Below are positions 44,536 through 53,158 of a stretch of DNA of 64,000 nucleotides, piece by piece (position 1 is the first letter of the stretch; the number at the start of each line of letters is the position of its first letter). The stretch is taken from NCBI RefSeq assembly GCF_900104335.1, contig NZ_FMXT01000002.1, positions 496,001 through 560,000 of the forward strand, read 5' to 3'. The stretch comes from Pseudobutyrivibrio sp. YE44. Its GTDB lineage: Bacteria; Bacillota; Clostridia; Lachnospirales; Lachnospiraceae. The translations under genes were made by a program, and so were the position numbers. The notes below the pieces were generated by a model. That model saw only the letters and a program-made list of their open reading frames with translations. It was not told where the DNA came from and searched no databases.

Positions 44536-47169
44536 ATGGCTTTTATCAAAGACTTCATGATATATATTAATATTATACTTTTAATCGGCGGAACCACCTC
44601 TATACATCTCGGTTGCAGTTTCCTGACTCGTGAGAAAAATACAAAGGGATTCTTTAAATATGCGGTCTTCCTTCTTGCTTTAGGAAATGGACTATGCTCA
44701 ATCGGTTATGCCACAATGTCACTAAGTTCCAATATAACCTACGCCTATCTATTTAGAGTTCTGGGATTAGCCGGCATTGATATCTATATTCTTGCAGAAG
44801 TCATTCTAATCACCAGCTGTTTAGGTATTAGTCGCGCTGCAGAAATATTTATTATTGTGGTGACGATTCTTGCGGACTTGCTGGATATCTTTATCTATGG
44901 ACATCCTGACACCCTGACCTTCGTCAGATATGACAACTACACAATCTATGTCAGCAACGACCCTTATCGATACCTTTTCCATATTTGCTATATGGTTGTC
45001 ATCGCAATTTGCCTTTTATCAATTGGTGTCATTTGGGCTTTAAAGGTAAAGTACCGTCGTGATAAACGACTTGTATTCTTTGCCTTTTTATCTAATTTCA
45101 TTTTTGCGGCTTCATCAATTCCGGACTTTTTTATAGCCATGCATGATGTACCGTTTATTCATGCCTTTTATTGCGTTGGTGTGTTCCTGGCATTCTCTGT
45201 TTTCTATCTTTCTGCCAATAATTACATGGTATTTTATATTACCGTCAACAGTATAAGTAGAGATATTTTTTCCACCTTAGGAACAGGACTTCTTGTATTT
45301 GACACTAACTACCATTTGAATCTTTCAAACGACTACGCAAACAAGCTTTTAGGCTTGGATAAAGAACCTCACCGCATTCGTCTTAAGGAAATTTTTGACC
45401 TGCAAAGTGGCGAGCCAATGAAGATGTTTAATGAATCCAAGGAAGGTATCGCCATCGATTATCGTCTTACTGCCAACGTAACAAAGAAAGTTGTACTGGT
45501 AAACTTCTCCTGCAAAATGGATAAAAACAACCAGCCAATGTGTTACATCCTTATTGCCACAGATCTTACAGAGGAAAACAGACTGATTGAAGAAGCTCAG
45601 GCAGCCAACAATGCCAAGAGTAATTTCCTAAGCAACATCTCCCATGAGATTCGTACACCTATTAATGTTATTTCAGGTATGAATGAGCTGATTCTTAGAG
45701 AGTGCTCAGACCCAACCATTCTAAAATATGCTGATAACATAAATGTTGCCTCTAGAAATCTTACTTCGCTTATAAATGACGTTTTGGATTTCTCGAAAAT
45801 TGAATCTGGTAAGCTGGAGCTGGTTACCGACGACTTTAACATAGGGGAAGTTTTAAATGACAGCTACAACATGTTCTTAAATCTTACCCAAAACAAGAAG
45901 CAGAACTTTTATCTGGATTGCAACCAGGCCACCCCAAGCATTTTAAGAGGTGACGAGGTTCGTCTGAAACAGATTCTCACGAACCTTATTTCAAATGCTG
46001 TTAAGTACACTCCTGAATATGGAACCATTAACATTTTGGTAAACTTCGAGGCAATTGGAAGAGATAAGATTAATCTCATTATGGCGGTAAAAGACAGTGG
46101 AATAGGTATCAAACCAGAGGATATACCAAAGTTGTTTTTGAATTTCCAACGCTTTGAGCTTTCTAGAAATAATACAATTCAAGGAACGGGACTTGGTCTT
46201 GCCATTGTAAAAAATCTTACTGAACTTATGCATGGAACCATCGATGTAGATAGTACCTACGGCAAAGGCTCGACCTTCACCTTAAAAATACCATTTGAGG
46301 TTTATGATTACGCTCCGGTAGGTGAAACCAAAGAGCGCTTCAGCGCTGGTTCTGGTGAGAAATACCAAGAAAGCTTTACTGCCAAGGATGCTCGTCTTCT
46401 TACCGTGGATGATGTTCAGATGAACCTGGATGTCTTTACCGGTCTTTTGAAAAAGACTGGCGTGAAAATTGACTGCGCTTTAAATGGCAAAGATGCTTTG
46501 GAATTAATGAAGCATAATAAATACGATATTATTTTCTTGGATCATATGATGCCAGAGATGGATGGCATAGAAGTTTTAAAGAAGCTTAAGGATGATGTTA
46601 ACGGACCAAACCTTCATACTCCTGTCATCATGCTTACAGCCAATGCAACCATGGGTGCCGACAGAAAATATTTAGCGGATGGCTTCGACGATTATTTATC
46701 AAAACCAATTCGTCCGCTATCGCTTGAAAATATGGTAGTCAAATATTTACCTAGCGATAAGTATCAACTTAGTTCAGATACAAATATCGTAAATACGAAT
46801 TCAGATACATCGACACCAAAGAACAAAGAGCTGTTTGACAAACTAGACTTTCTCGATACAAAGGCCGGACTAGAATTTGCTGCCGGTGATGAAGATTTTT
46901 ATATTCAAATTCTTCAGCGCTTTGTGACTGACAACAAGTGCAAGGCCCTTCAGGAATACTTTGAAAATGAGGATTGGCCAAACTATAAAATTGCTATCCA
47001 CTCTATTAAGGGAACCTCTCTTACCATCGGCGCCACCGAGCTTTCGGTGATTGCCAAGGCTATTGATGCAGCGGTGAAGGAAGAAAACTACGATTATGTG
47101 AAGGAGCATCATGCTGAGGTACTGGAGAAGTATGGGGAGTTGATTGAGAAGATGAAGGGGGTTGTGTGA
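44536..47169 (+). CDS. Hybrid sensor histidine kinase with receiver and HPt domains
   Basis: This is an 877-residue phosphorelay kinase. Seven membrane helices (about 8-235) form the sensor, followed by a PAS-like region (about 245-345). The HisKA domain has the phospho-His in SHEIRTPIN near 371, and the ATPase has N, G1 (DSGIGI) and G2 (GTGLGLAI) boxes at about 480-590. The receiver domain has Asp in FLDHMMP near 667 and Lys in SKPI. A C-terminal HPt domain has His in IHSIKGT near 821. All phosphorelay residues are present. ATG 44536 is preferred over GTG 44527, which lies on the ribosome site. Confidence 0.93.
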   Translation: MAFIKDFMIYINIILLIGGTTSIHLGCSFLTREKNTKGFFKYAVFLLALGNGLCSIGYATMSLSSNITYAYLFRVLGLAGIDIYILAEVILITSCLGISRAAEIFIIVVTILADLLDIFIYGHPDTLTFVRYDNYTIYVSNDPYRYLFHICYMVVIAICLLSIGVIWALKVKYRRDKRLVFFAFLSNFIFAASSIPDFFIAMHDVPFIHAFYCVGVFLAFSVFYLSANNYMVFYITVNSISRDIFSTLGTGLLVFDTNYHLNLSNDYANKLLGLDKEPHRIRLKEIFDLQSGEPMKMFNESKEGIAIDYRLTANVTKKVVLVNFSCKMDKNNQPMCYILIATDLTEENRLIEEAQAANNAKSNFLSNISHEIRTPINVISGMNELILRECSDPTILKYADNINVASRNLTSLINDVLDFSKIESGKLELVTDDFNIGEVLNDSYNMFLNLTQNKKQNFYLDCNQATPSILRGDEVRLKQILTNLISNAVKYTPEYGTINILVNFEAIGRDKINLIMAVKDSGIGIKPEDIPKLFLNFQRFELSRNNTIQGTGLGLAIVKNLTELMHGTIDVDSTYGKGSTFTLKIPFEVYDYAPVGETKERFSAGSGEKYQESFTAKDARLLTVDDVQMNLDVFTGLLKKTGVKIDCALNGKDALELMKHNKYDIIFLDHMMPEMDGIEVLKKLKDDVNGPNLHTPVIMLTANATMGADRKYLADGFDDYLSKPIRPLSLENMVVKYLPSDKYQLSSDTNIVNTNSDTSTPKNKELFDKLDFLDTKAGLEFAAGDEDFYIQILQRFVTDNKCKALQEYFENEDWPNYKIAIHSIKGTSLTIGATELSVIAKAIDAAVKEENYDYVKEHHAEVLEKYGELIEKMKGVV

Positions 47170-47185
47170 CAGGAACGGGAAGAAC

Positions 47186-47273
47186 GGGAAGAACAGCCCA
47201 TTTGAAAATCGCCTTCGGCGATGGGCTGTTCGTGGCAAATAAAAAGCAGCTAGCATAAATGCTAACTGCTTTT
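47186..47273 (+). terminator. Two hairpins after the kinase gene
   Basis: GAACAGCCCAT/ATGGGCTGTTC (47186-47231) is followed by AAAAGCAG/CTGCTTTT with an inner TAGCAT/ATGCTA (47242-47273). The second has A and T runs on both sides and can stop transcription in either direction. Confidence 0.75.
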
Positions 47274-47282
47274 ATATTTGCT

Positions 47283-47304
47283 GATGCCGGCAGTGGGACT
47301 TGAA
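47283..47304. repeat. 22-bp direct repeat of the tRNA-Leu 3' end (att-like, left)
   Basis: The 22 bases are identical to 55795-55816, the 3' end of the tRNA-Leu gene and two flanking bases. No working tRNA surrounds it. This is the geometry left when an element inserts into a tRNA 3' end. Confidence 0.7.
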
Positions 47305-47398
47305 GCTGCAGGATGTTTAAACATCCCACTAAAATCAATACTTTAGAAAGGTAAAAGTGGCATCGACGACTCAAGTCCACGACTAGTCCATGACTCAT

Positions 47399-48346
47399 TT
47401 AACTAACAATAGTGTCTTCAAATAACCTACGGTCATCTTTGGGATATACAATACCTAAGATAGTTGCTTTGTTATCAACGCTATTTCCCTTTAACTGTTT
47501 AGAATGTGCCATATAATATAAGTGTTCATCACCACAATATACCTTATATAGCCAAGCTTCATCACCCATAGTCCTAATATCACTTGAAACTAAGGCAATT
47601 TCTTTTAACTGAGATTTTTCCAATGCTATTTCGTGCAAAAAATCTTTTTCACTTATTTCATGAATCCTGCCATAAAACCCAAAGAAAATACCTTGATTAA
47701 TCGCCTCTCTAACTAAAAACATTTTTTCATAGAGCATCTTTTCTTCATCCGAAAGCTCTGTAAAATTATTCATTATGGCAATTGATTCCTTTGAAAATGG
47801 GAGAACTCTATTTTTTTCTCTAAAATCAAAGTATTCCTTTGCTTTTTCTTTATATAAGAACCCACGATTTGTATTATTATATAGAGAAAAACTTTTCTTC
47901 ATTAACGTTCTATCAACTGCTAGTTTTACATTTGAGATTGAATTTGTAATACGAAACTTCCAGTTCTTTGGTATCTTATCACTTATATCTTCACCAACAA
48001 GACAACCGTGTGCAACTATATCAAATAGCCGTGATACTTCATCAGAAGCATTTACCAACTCGGTAAAAAGGTCATCTTCCCTAACCATATTTGCTATATT
48101 TACCAAAAAATCTTTTTCAGGATTGTCGTCCTCATTCAGCACATTCAATAAAGTTTGGTATATAACTCTATACGATGAAAAATAAAATCTGTTAACCTTA
48201 GATTCAACATACTGCTTATAAACCCCATATTGAAAATCACCGCGATACTTTTCTTCAACGTGATTGACTATATCTAAAAGTTTTCTCCCCTCATCTGTCT
48301 TTCTGAACTCTTTTCCAACTTTAATTGAATACTCCAAAACATTCAT
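47399..48346 (-). CDS. Hypothetical protein, partner of the HEPN gene
   Basis: I do not recognise this 315-residue soluble protein. It has no signal or membrane helix and is rich in Lys, Glu and Phe. The N-terminal part is helical (EFRKTDEGRKLLDIV), and the C-terminal part has a small beta region with GDEAWLYKVYCGDE. Its start ATG 48346 directly abuts the stop of the upstream HEPN-type gene, with GGAGGGACAA inside that gene's end, so both are made together. This tight pairing suggests a shared job. In the island context a role in defence, such as regulator or antidote of the HEPN protein, is inference. Confidence 0.6.
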   Translation of the reverse strand: MNVLEYSIKVGKEFRKTDEGRKLLDIVNHVEEKYRGDFQYGVYKQYVESKVNRFYFSSYRVIYQTLLNVLNEDDNPEKDFLVNIANMVREDDLFTELVNASDEVSRLFDIVAHGCLVGEDISDKIPKNWKFRITNSISNVKLAVDRTLMKKSFSLYNNTNRGFLYKEKAKEYFDFREKNRVLPFSKESIAIMNNFTELSDEEKMLYEKMFLVREAINQGIFFGFYGRIHEISEKDFLHEIALEKSQLKEIALVSSDIRTMGDEAWLYKVYCGDEHLYYMAHSKQLKGNSVDNKATILGIVYPKDDRRLFEDTIVS

Positions 48347-50125
48347 TTATTGTCCCTCCAATGTAGCTCTGATTTTATAGATTAGTATTCTAGAAGTAAT
48401 ACCACATATTTTTTTTGCATCTATTGTAGTAATATAGCGCATAGTTATACCATGTATTAATTTATTTCTTGTACTTCGTAAATCCACAAGCAATTTCTTT
48501 TCATCTTCAGTAATAGGAATATTTAACCTATTAATTAAGTTCCCTAGCTTTGTATTGAAGTTGGTCTCAGTTAACTTGTTTCTAATCATGTTTCCTATAC
48601 TTGCATTCAACGAATTCAAATCTTCTTCAGAAAAGCCTACAATATCATTAATTACAGCCTTTTCAATAATACTGTCAATTAAAGCTTTACGTTCCTCATC
48701 CGTAAATTTCTTATCACGAACAGCTAATGAACGCTCGTCAAAAATATTCAATCCTGTTTCGCCATTTATAATAAATTCTAAAGCCGTAGAGCAATATATT
48801 AATTTGTCATACTTATCATCCGTCTTCCAAGCCTGAACAATCCATTTGATTGCATACTCTAATCTCAAATTTTTCTTATCACATTCTTGTATCTTTGTAA
48901 AAAAGGCATCTATCCAATCCTTCTCAAATAGTGATTCGGATTCTTCATTAATTATTATTGAAGTAGGAGATAGTTTTTTCTTGTCATCAAAGGTTATCGA
49001 TTCACCTGTTAAACAGTTTTCCAAATAAAACAATGTATCTAATTCTATGTTTGGAGTATGGGCGCAAACATCCCAAACACAATTCTTTTGTCCATCCGTT
49101 CCATACCAATCAGTGAACATATCATTTTTTATAGCTAGAGAGATAAAATCACAAGCATAGCTAAGAAGATTCTTACCTTTCTCATAGGCCTTATAAAATG
49201 AAGTTTCCTTAACATTAACCCAAACAACAGTCTTTTCACCTTCAATTTTAGAGAATTCTTCTTCAAAATTCTTTGACGTCGTTACATTGCCTATCCGTAC
49301 TGAACCTATTACTAAATCCTGTATATCTACTTGAAGATTATTTATAACACCCACAATTATATAATCCTCATCTTTCGCAGCATATGATTCAGGAAATGCA
49401 ACCTCAGTCACTCCACTATCAGCCGTATTCACAAGAAACTCCACAAATTTAAACGGATGAATACCATTTTCGCATGTCATATTTCCGCATCTAGACGATT
49501 GAATAATTTCCATCGGATAGGGATGAATATAGAAGACAAAAGCACTATCTACCACTTGTATTCTAACGATATTACCTGAATATCTAACAATCTCTTTTTC
49601 AAGCTTTAGTTCAAAACTACAATCTGTATATAACCCAAGATTTAATAGTTCTTTATTATTATCATCTATGGAAAGCCCTACAATCATTCCGCCATCTGAT
49701 ACTGACGTAAAAGCAGTGTAAAAAGAAAGTGGATACTCGATATCATTAACGATTAAACAAGAATCTTCTATAGTTGTACCAACAGTATTCAAGCTCTCAT
49801 AGGCATGAACCAATCCCTTTGTATCCAATGCATTTTTGTAACGGTAAATATCTGGCGTGCTTGTTGCACCTATCCTTGAATAAAGTGCACGCTCTATATT
49901 AGTAACCGCTTTCATTTGTTCACTAGAAACCGAAACTCCTTTGCCAGAGTTAATTTCAGCAAAAAAATTCATTCTACTATTGTCATAGGTATAAGTTAGC
50001 ATCCTGAAACAATTACTTGCCGTTCCAATAATCATCCCAGAGTCAATTGTACAGTCTAAATGATTAATTGTTATTGTGTCCCCAACAAATAATTTGTCGT
50101 GAACAGATTTGACTATTTTTCCCAT
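48347..50125 (-). CDS. HEPN-type protein, ApeA-like (probable defence RNase)
   Basis: This is a 592-residue protein. The N-terminal two thirds (about 1-320) are beta-rich, and the C-terminal third is helical. The C-terminal end has RSTRNKLIHG, giving R553-x4-H558, the catalytic signature of HEPN ribonucleases. The general plan of a beta-rich N-terminal region and C-terminal HEPN resembles ApeA and other abortive-infection proteins, in which the HEPN RNase is set off by infection. The family match is from memory and not proven. It starts at ATG 50125 with AAAGGGAG. It is the first gene of a two-gene operon. Confidence 0.6.
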   Translation of the reverse strand: MGKIVKSVHDKLFVGDTITINHLDCTIDSGMIIGTASNCFRMLTYTYDNSRMNFFAEINSGKGVSVSSEQMKAVTNIERALYSRIGATSTPDIYRYKNALDTKGLVHAYESLNTVGTTIEDSCLIVNDIEYPLSFYTAFTSVSDGGMIVGLSIDDNNKELLNLGLYTDCSFELKLEKEIVRYSGNIVRIQVVDSAFVFYIHPYPMEIIQSSRCGNMTCENGIHPFKFVEFLVNTADSGVTEVAFPESYAAKDEDYIIVGVINNLQVDIQDLVIGSVRIGNVTTSKNFEEEFSKIEGEKTVVWVNVKETSFYKAYEKGKNLLSYACDFISLAIKNDMFTDWYGTDGQKNCVWDVCAHTPNIELDTLFYLENCLTGESITFDDKKKLSPTSIIINEESESLFEKDWIDAFFTKIQECDKKNLRLEYAIKWIVQAWKTDDKYDKLIYCSTALEFIINGETGLNIFDERSLAVRDKKFTDEERKALIDSIIEKAVINDIVGFSEEDLNSLNASIGNMIRNKLTETNFNTKLGNLINRLNIPITEDEKKLLVDLRSTRNKLIHGITMRYITTIDAKKICGITSRILIYKIRATLEGQ

Positions 50126-50212
50126 GTTAATACTCCCTTTGTATTTTGTATGACTCTCAAATTATTATATCGCATATACGAATCAATTGAAGAATAATTC
50201 TAAATATAAAAA

Positions 50213-50233
50213 CAGTGCGCAAAAAGCGCACTG
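50213..50233 (-). terminator. Terminator of the larger zinc-ribbon nuclease gene
   Basis: CAGTGCGC and GCGCACTG pair around five bases, with TTTTTATATT following on the minus strand. Confidence 0.85.
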
Positions 50234-50242
50234 CATACATAA

Positions 50243-53005
50243 TTAAATATAACTCCAATAGTATCCACCACATTTCGTGTTGTTTTTTAATGCATATCTT
50301 AAAGATGGAATGGTAACTCCCATAGCTTCAGATGCTTCTTTAAGAGAAAAATATTCTTTTCCTGTATCAATACATCGTACTGGCTTTCCACGTTTCTTTT
50401 CTCGACATGAAGGACATCCGCGACCTGCATTTCTGTTTAAAATAGTAGCATACCATGAGTATCCACAGTCTTTGCATATCCACCAAGCTTTTTTTGCACT
50501 ACCAGCCACGACCATATCTGGTTTCAAATCGCTGTTCTTCTCATAGTCCCACTCACTAGCAAGGTCAGGATTTGTTGTTGCCAAGTCATTAAAATCCTTC
50601 AATACCTTTTTATTCGTGCATATTGGACACTTACTGTTAAATCGCTCAGACGCTCGTGTTGAAATGAATGATTCAAAAGAATGTCCCTTAGCGCATTTCC
50701 ACCAGACTTTTTTATTATCGTTTTTTCCATATTCTTCGGGACCTTTTTTGTTTTTCTCATAATCCCATTCTTTGCACAAATCAGGATGAGTCTGCGTCAA
50801 ATTATGTAGTTTCCTTTTCCCCGAACAATAAGGACAACCTGTTTTCCGCTTACCAGTTCTACTATCAACCAGAGCGTAATAACTATGCCCATTGGAGCAT
50901 TTCCACCATACTCTAGCATTGCTGTGAGGAGCAATATCATTTGGTGTCAAATCTCCATTTTTCTCGTAATCCCAATCTTTAGCTATTTCTGGAAATTTCA
51001 ATGCCAAAGTATTTCCCAAACTCTGATTTCGCTGTTTTACGGTTTCTTTTAGCTTTATGGCGTAACCACAGAGAGGACAACCTGTATTAGCTGAAACTCT
51101 AACCACTATTTTTGCCTTCCATGAATTACCACATGTTTTGCATTTCCACCATACAGCTTCAGATGATGTTGGCTTATAGTTATCTGGACTTTTATCATTA
51201 TTCATCGAATAATCCCATTCATCAGCAATTTCGGGGTACTTAGTTTTTAAATCATTTTCGCCTTTTACAAATGTTTTACCTAGACAAATAGGACAGCACC
51301 TACTATTAACCATCAGTCTAATCGATTTTTTAAATGAATGTCCTTTATCGCATTTCCACCAAGCACACTTATTGCTACCATAATATACATTGTCTGGGGA
51401 TGTTGATTTATTTTGATTGTAATCCCACCATTCCACTACACTAGGATATTGTGAAAGCAAGTCATTATATCCCTTCAATACTCGTAATCCAATGCATATT
51501 GGGCACTTTCCTTGTCCGAATACTCTATTATTGGGAGACATTAAATAGGAATGTCCTTTGTCACACTTCCACCAATACTTTTTCTGAGACCCCGGCATTA
51601 TTTCGTTAGGTTTTACATCATTTTTCTCAAAATCCCATTCATTCTCTAAATATGGATAACGCGTAATCATATCATTATATCCGCTTAACACCTTATGATT
51701 TGTGCAATAAGGGCAAGAATTAGCCGTACTGCTAAATTTGTTTGAAGGTGACGCTTTGAAAGAATGACCTAATGAACAAATCCACCAATAATTTTTATTC
51801 GAAGTAAAGTTAACCATATCTGGAGTGATGTTCTTATTTTTCTCAAAATCCCACTCTTTAATTGCTTCAGGATGGTTAACAGAAATAGACTTATCATGCA
51901 AAACTTCTATGAATTGTTGCATGATATTTCCTCTATCTTCAACTACATCAATAGTATCTTTAGAATAGTCTACTTGAAGAATATCTAATAATCTTTTAAT
52001 CACTTCGTTCAAAGATTCTTCATCAATTTGCTCTCGATGTATCAAGCAGTCACAATAATTATCTATGTTTATATCAAACTCTGATACTCTGATAAGTTTA
52101 ATATTTCGTTCCTTACATAAAGAATACTTCAAACGTCCTTTTTCAATTTGGTTAGCAGATTTATGCCATGCTACGCCGTCATATTCTATACCTACTTTTA
52201 ATGATGGGATGTAAATATCAAGTTCTAATAAACCACGCCCTTTTTTATAGTCTGAAAATACCGACCTACAACTATTTTCCACATCTTCAAAATACTTTTG
52301 TAAATAATAGTATATCGCCTGTTCAGGGAATGACGTTCTGACATGTTTCCTACATTTGGGACAACCACTTCCATTTATAGCTCTATTTTTAATCGAAGCT
52401 ATCCAATTATTGCCGCATGTCGAACAAACCCACCAAACTTTTAGCCCGCTATTAGAAGAATATTCTTCCGGCTTTAAATCTTGATTTTTCTCATAGTCCC
52501 ATTCTTCTAACAGTTCTTTATATTGAACAGCGAAACGATTATTCTCGTTAAGTAATCTAGTAGCTCTATATGATTTAACTCGCTTGATATCCGCACACTG
52601 CGGACAACCTCGTTCTCCTGATTTTCTATCATTCATTTTTGTTTGCCATTCAAATCCACATAAATGGCATTTCCACCAAACCTTCTTATTACTGCCCCTT
52701 GTTAGCTGAGATGGAGTGTATTGTGTGTTCTTATCATAATTCCAGTCAACTAATAACTCAGGACAAACTGTGGCTATATCATTAAAACCAGACAAAACTT
52801 TTTTTCCAGAGCAATATGGACACCCTTGACCTCGACCAACTCTTTTATCAGGAGTCGCCTCGTATGAATGACCTTTATCACAAACCCACCAAACCTTCTT
52901 ATTCGAATGAGGCGCAACTTTGTCGGGTGTTATCCCCACATTCAATTTATAATCCCATTCTTTCGCTATTTCCGGATATTTATCAATCAAAGAATTAGCA
53001 CCCAT
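50243..53005 (-). CDS. Zinc-ribbon-repeat (DUF4379-type) nuclease, 920 aa
   Basis: Ten repeats of about 65-70 residues carry a WW-x-C, G-H-S or C-G, and C-P-x-C pattern, each able to bind one zinc ion; each also begins with an EWDYEKN-type segment. After repeat three comes an inserted nuclease-like domain (about 265-350) with FPEQAI, ELDIYIP and GIEYDG, the pattern of PD-(D/E)XK enzymes near Vsr and DUF559. The last 45 residues (FSLKEASEAMG and GGYYWSYI) resemble a NUMOD/IENR1 DNA-binding module of homing endonucleases. ATG 53005 has GGAAGGG upstream. Such proteins are probably DNA-acting; a role in defence or mobility is inference. Confidence 0.8.
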   Translation of the reverse strand: MGANSLIDKYPEIAKEWDYKLNVGITPDKVAPHSNKKVWWVCDKGHSYEATPDKRVGRGQGCPYCSGKKVLSGFNDIATVCPELLVDWNYDKNTQYTPSQLTRGSNKKVWWKCHLCGFEWQTKMNDRKSGERGCPQCADIKRVKSYRATRLLNENNRFAVQYKELLEEWDYEKNQDLKPEEYSSNSGLKVWWVCSTCGNNWIASIKNRAINGSGCPKCRKHVRTSFPEQAIYYYLQKYFEDVENSCRSVFSDYKKGRGLLELDIYIPSLKVGIEYDGVAWHKSANQIEKGRLKYSLCKERNIKLIRVSEFDINIDNYCDCLIHREQIDEESLNEVIKRLLDILQVDYSKDTIDVVEDRGNIMQQFIEVLHDKSISVNHPEAIKEWDFEKNKNITPDMVNFTSNKNYWWICSLGHSFKASPSNKFSSTANSCPYCTNHKVLSGYNDMITRYPYLENEWDFEKNDVKPNEIMPGSQKKYWWKCDKGHSYLMSPNNRVFGQGKCPICIGLRVLKGYNDLLSQYPSVVEWWDYNQNKSTSPDNVYYGSNKCAWWKCDKGHSFKKSIRLMVNSRCCPICLGKTFVKGENDLKTKYPEIADEWDYSMNNDKSPDNYKPTSSEAVWWKCKTCGNSWKAKIVVRVSANTGCPLCGYAIKLKETVKQRNQSLGNTLALKFPEIAKDWDYEKNGDLTPNDIAPHSNARVWWKCSNGHSYYALVDSRTGKRKTGCPYCSGKRKLHNLTQTHPDLCKEWDYEKNKKGPEEYGKNDNKKVWWKCAKGHSFESFISTRASERFNSKCPICTNKKVLKDFNDLATTNPDLASEWDYEKNSDLKPDMVVAGSAKKAWWICKDCGYSWYATILNRNAGRGCPSCREKKRGKPVRCIDTGKEYFSLKEASEAMGVTIPSLRYALKNNTKCGGYYWSYI

Positions 53006-53077
53006 GCACAATACATCCCTTCCAATGTATATATATATATATATAAATGATATCACAAAAGAATGAATCAAATGTAA

Positions 53078-53111
53078 CTCATTCGCTTCTCGTAAGAGAT
53101 CAGCGAATGAG
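53078..53111. repeat. Hairpin in the leader of the 920-aa nuclease gene
   Basis: CTCATTCGC and GCGAATGAG pair with a 16-base loop, just upstream of a 16-base AT dinucleotide run (about 53029-53044). Confidence 0.5.
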
Positions 53112-53132
53112 AGATAATAACAACTTAACAAA

Positions 53133-53155
53133 TAGGAGCCCCCGAGGAGCTCCTA
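53133..53155 (-). terminator. Hairpin after the smaller zinc-ribbon nuclease gene
   Basis: TAGGAGC and GCTCCTA pair; only a short T-rich run (ATTTGTT) follows on the minus strand. Together with the next hairpin it suggests the two nuclease genes are read separately. Confidence 0.55.
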
Positions 53156-53158
53156 TAA

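Noticed and set aside
47305-47398. A second, functional tRNA at 47283
   Set aside because: Only the last 20 bases of a tRNA plus two flanking bases are present. The rest cannot form D, anticodon or acceptor pairing.
53029-53044. AT dinucleotide run as a possible phase-variable promoter
   Set aside because: Only about eight units, and no clear promoter boxes around it. Noted, but not supported as a switch.
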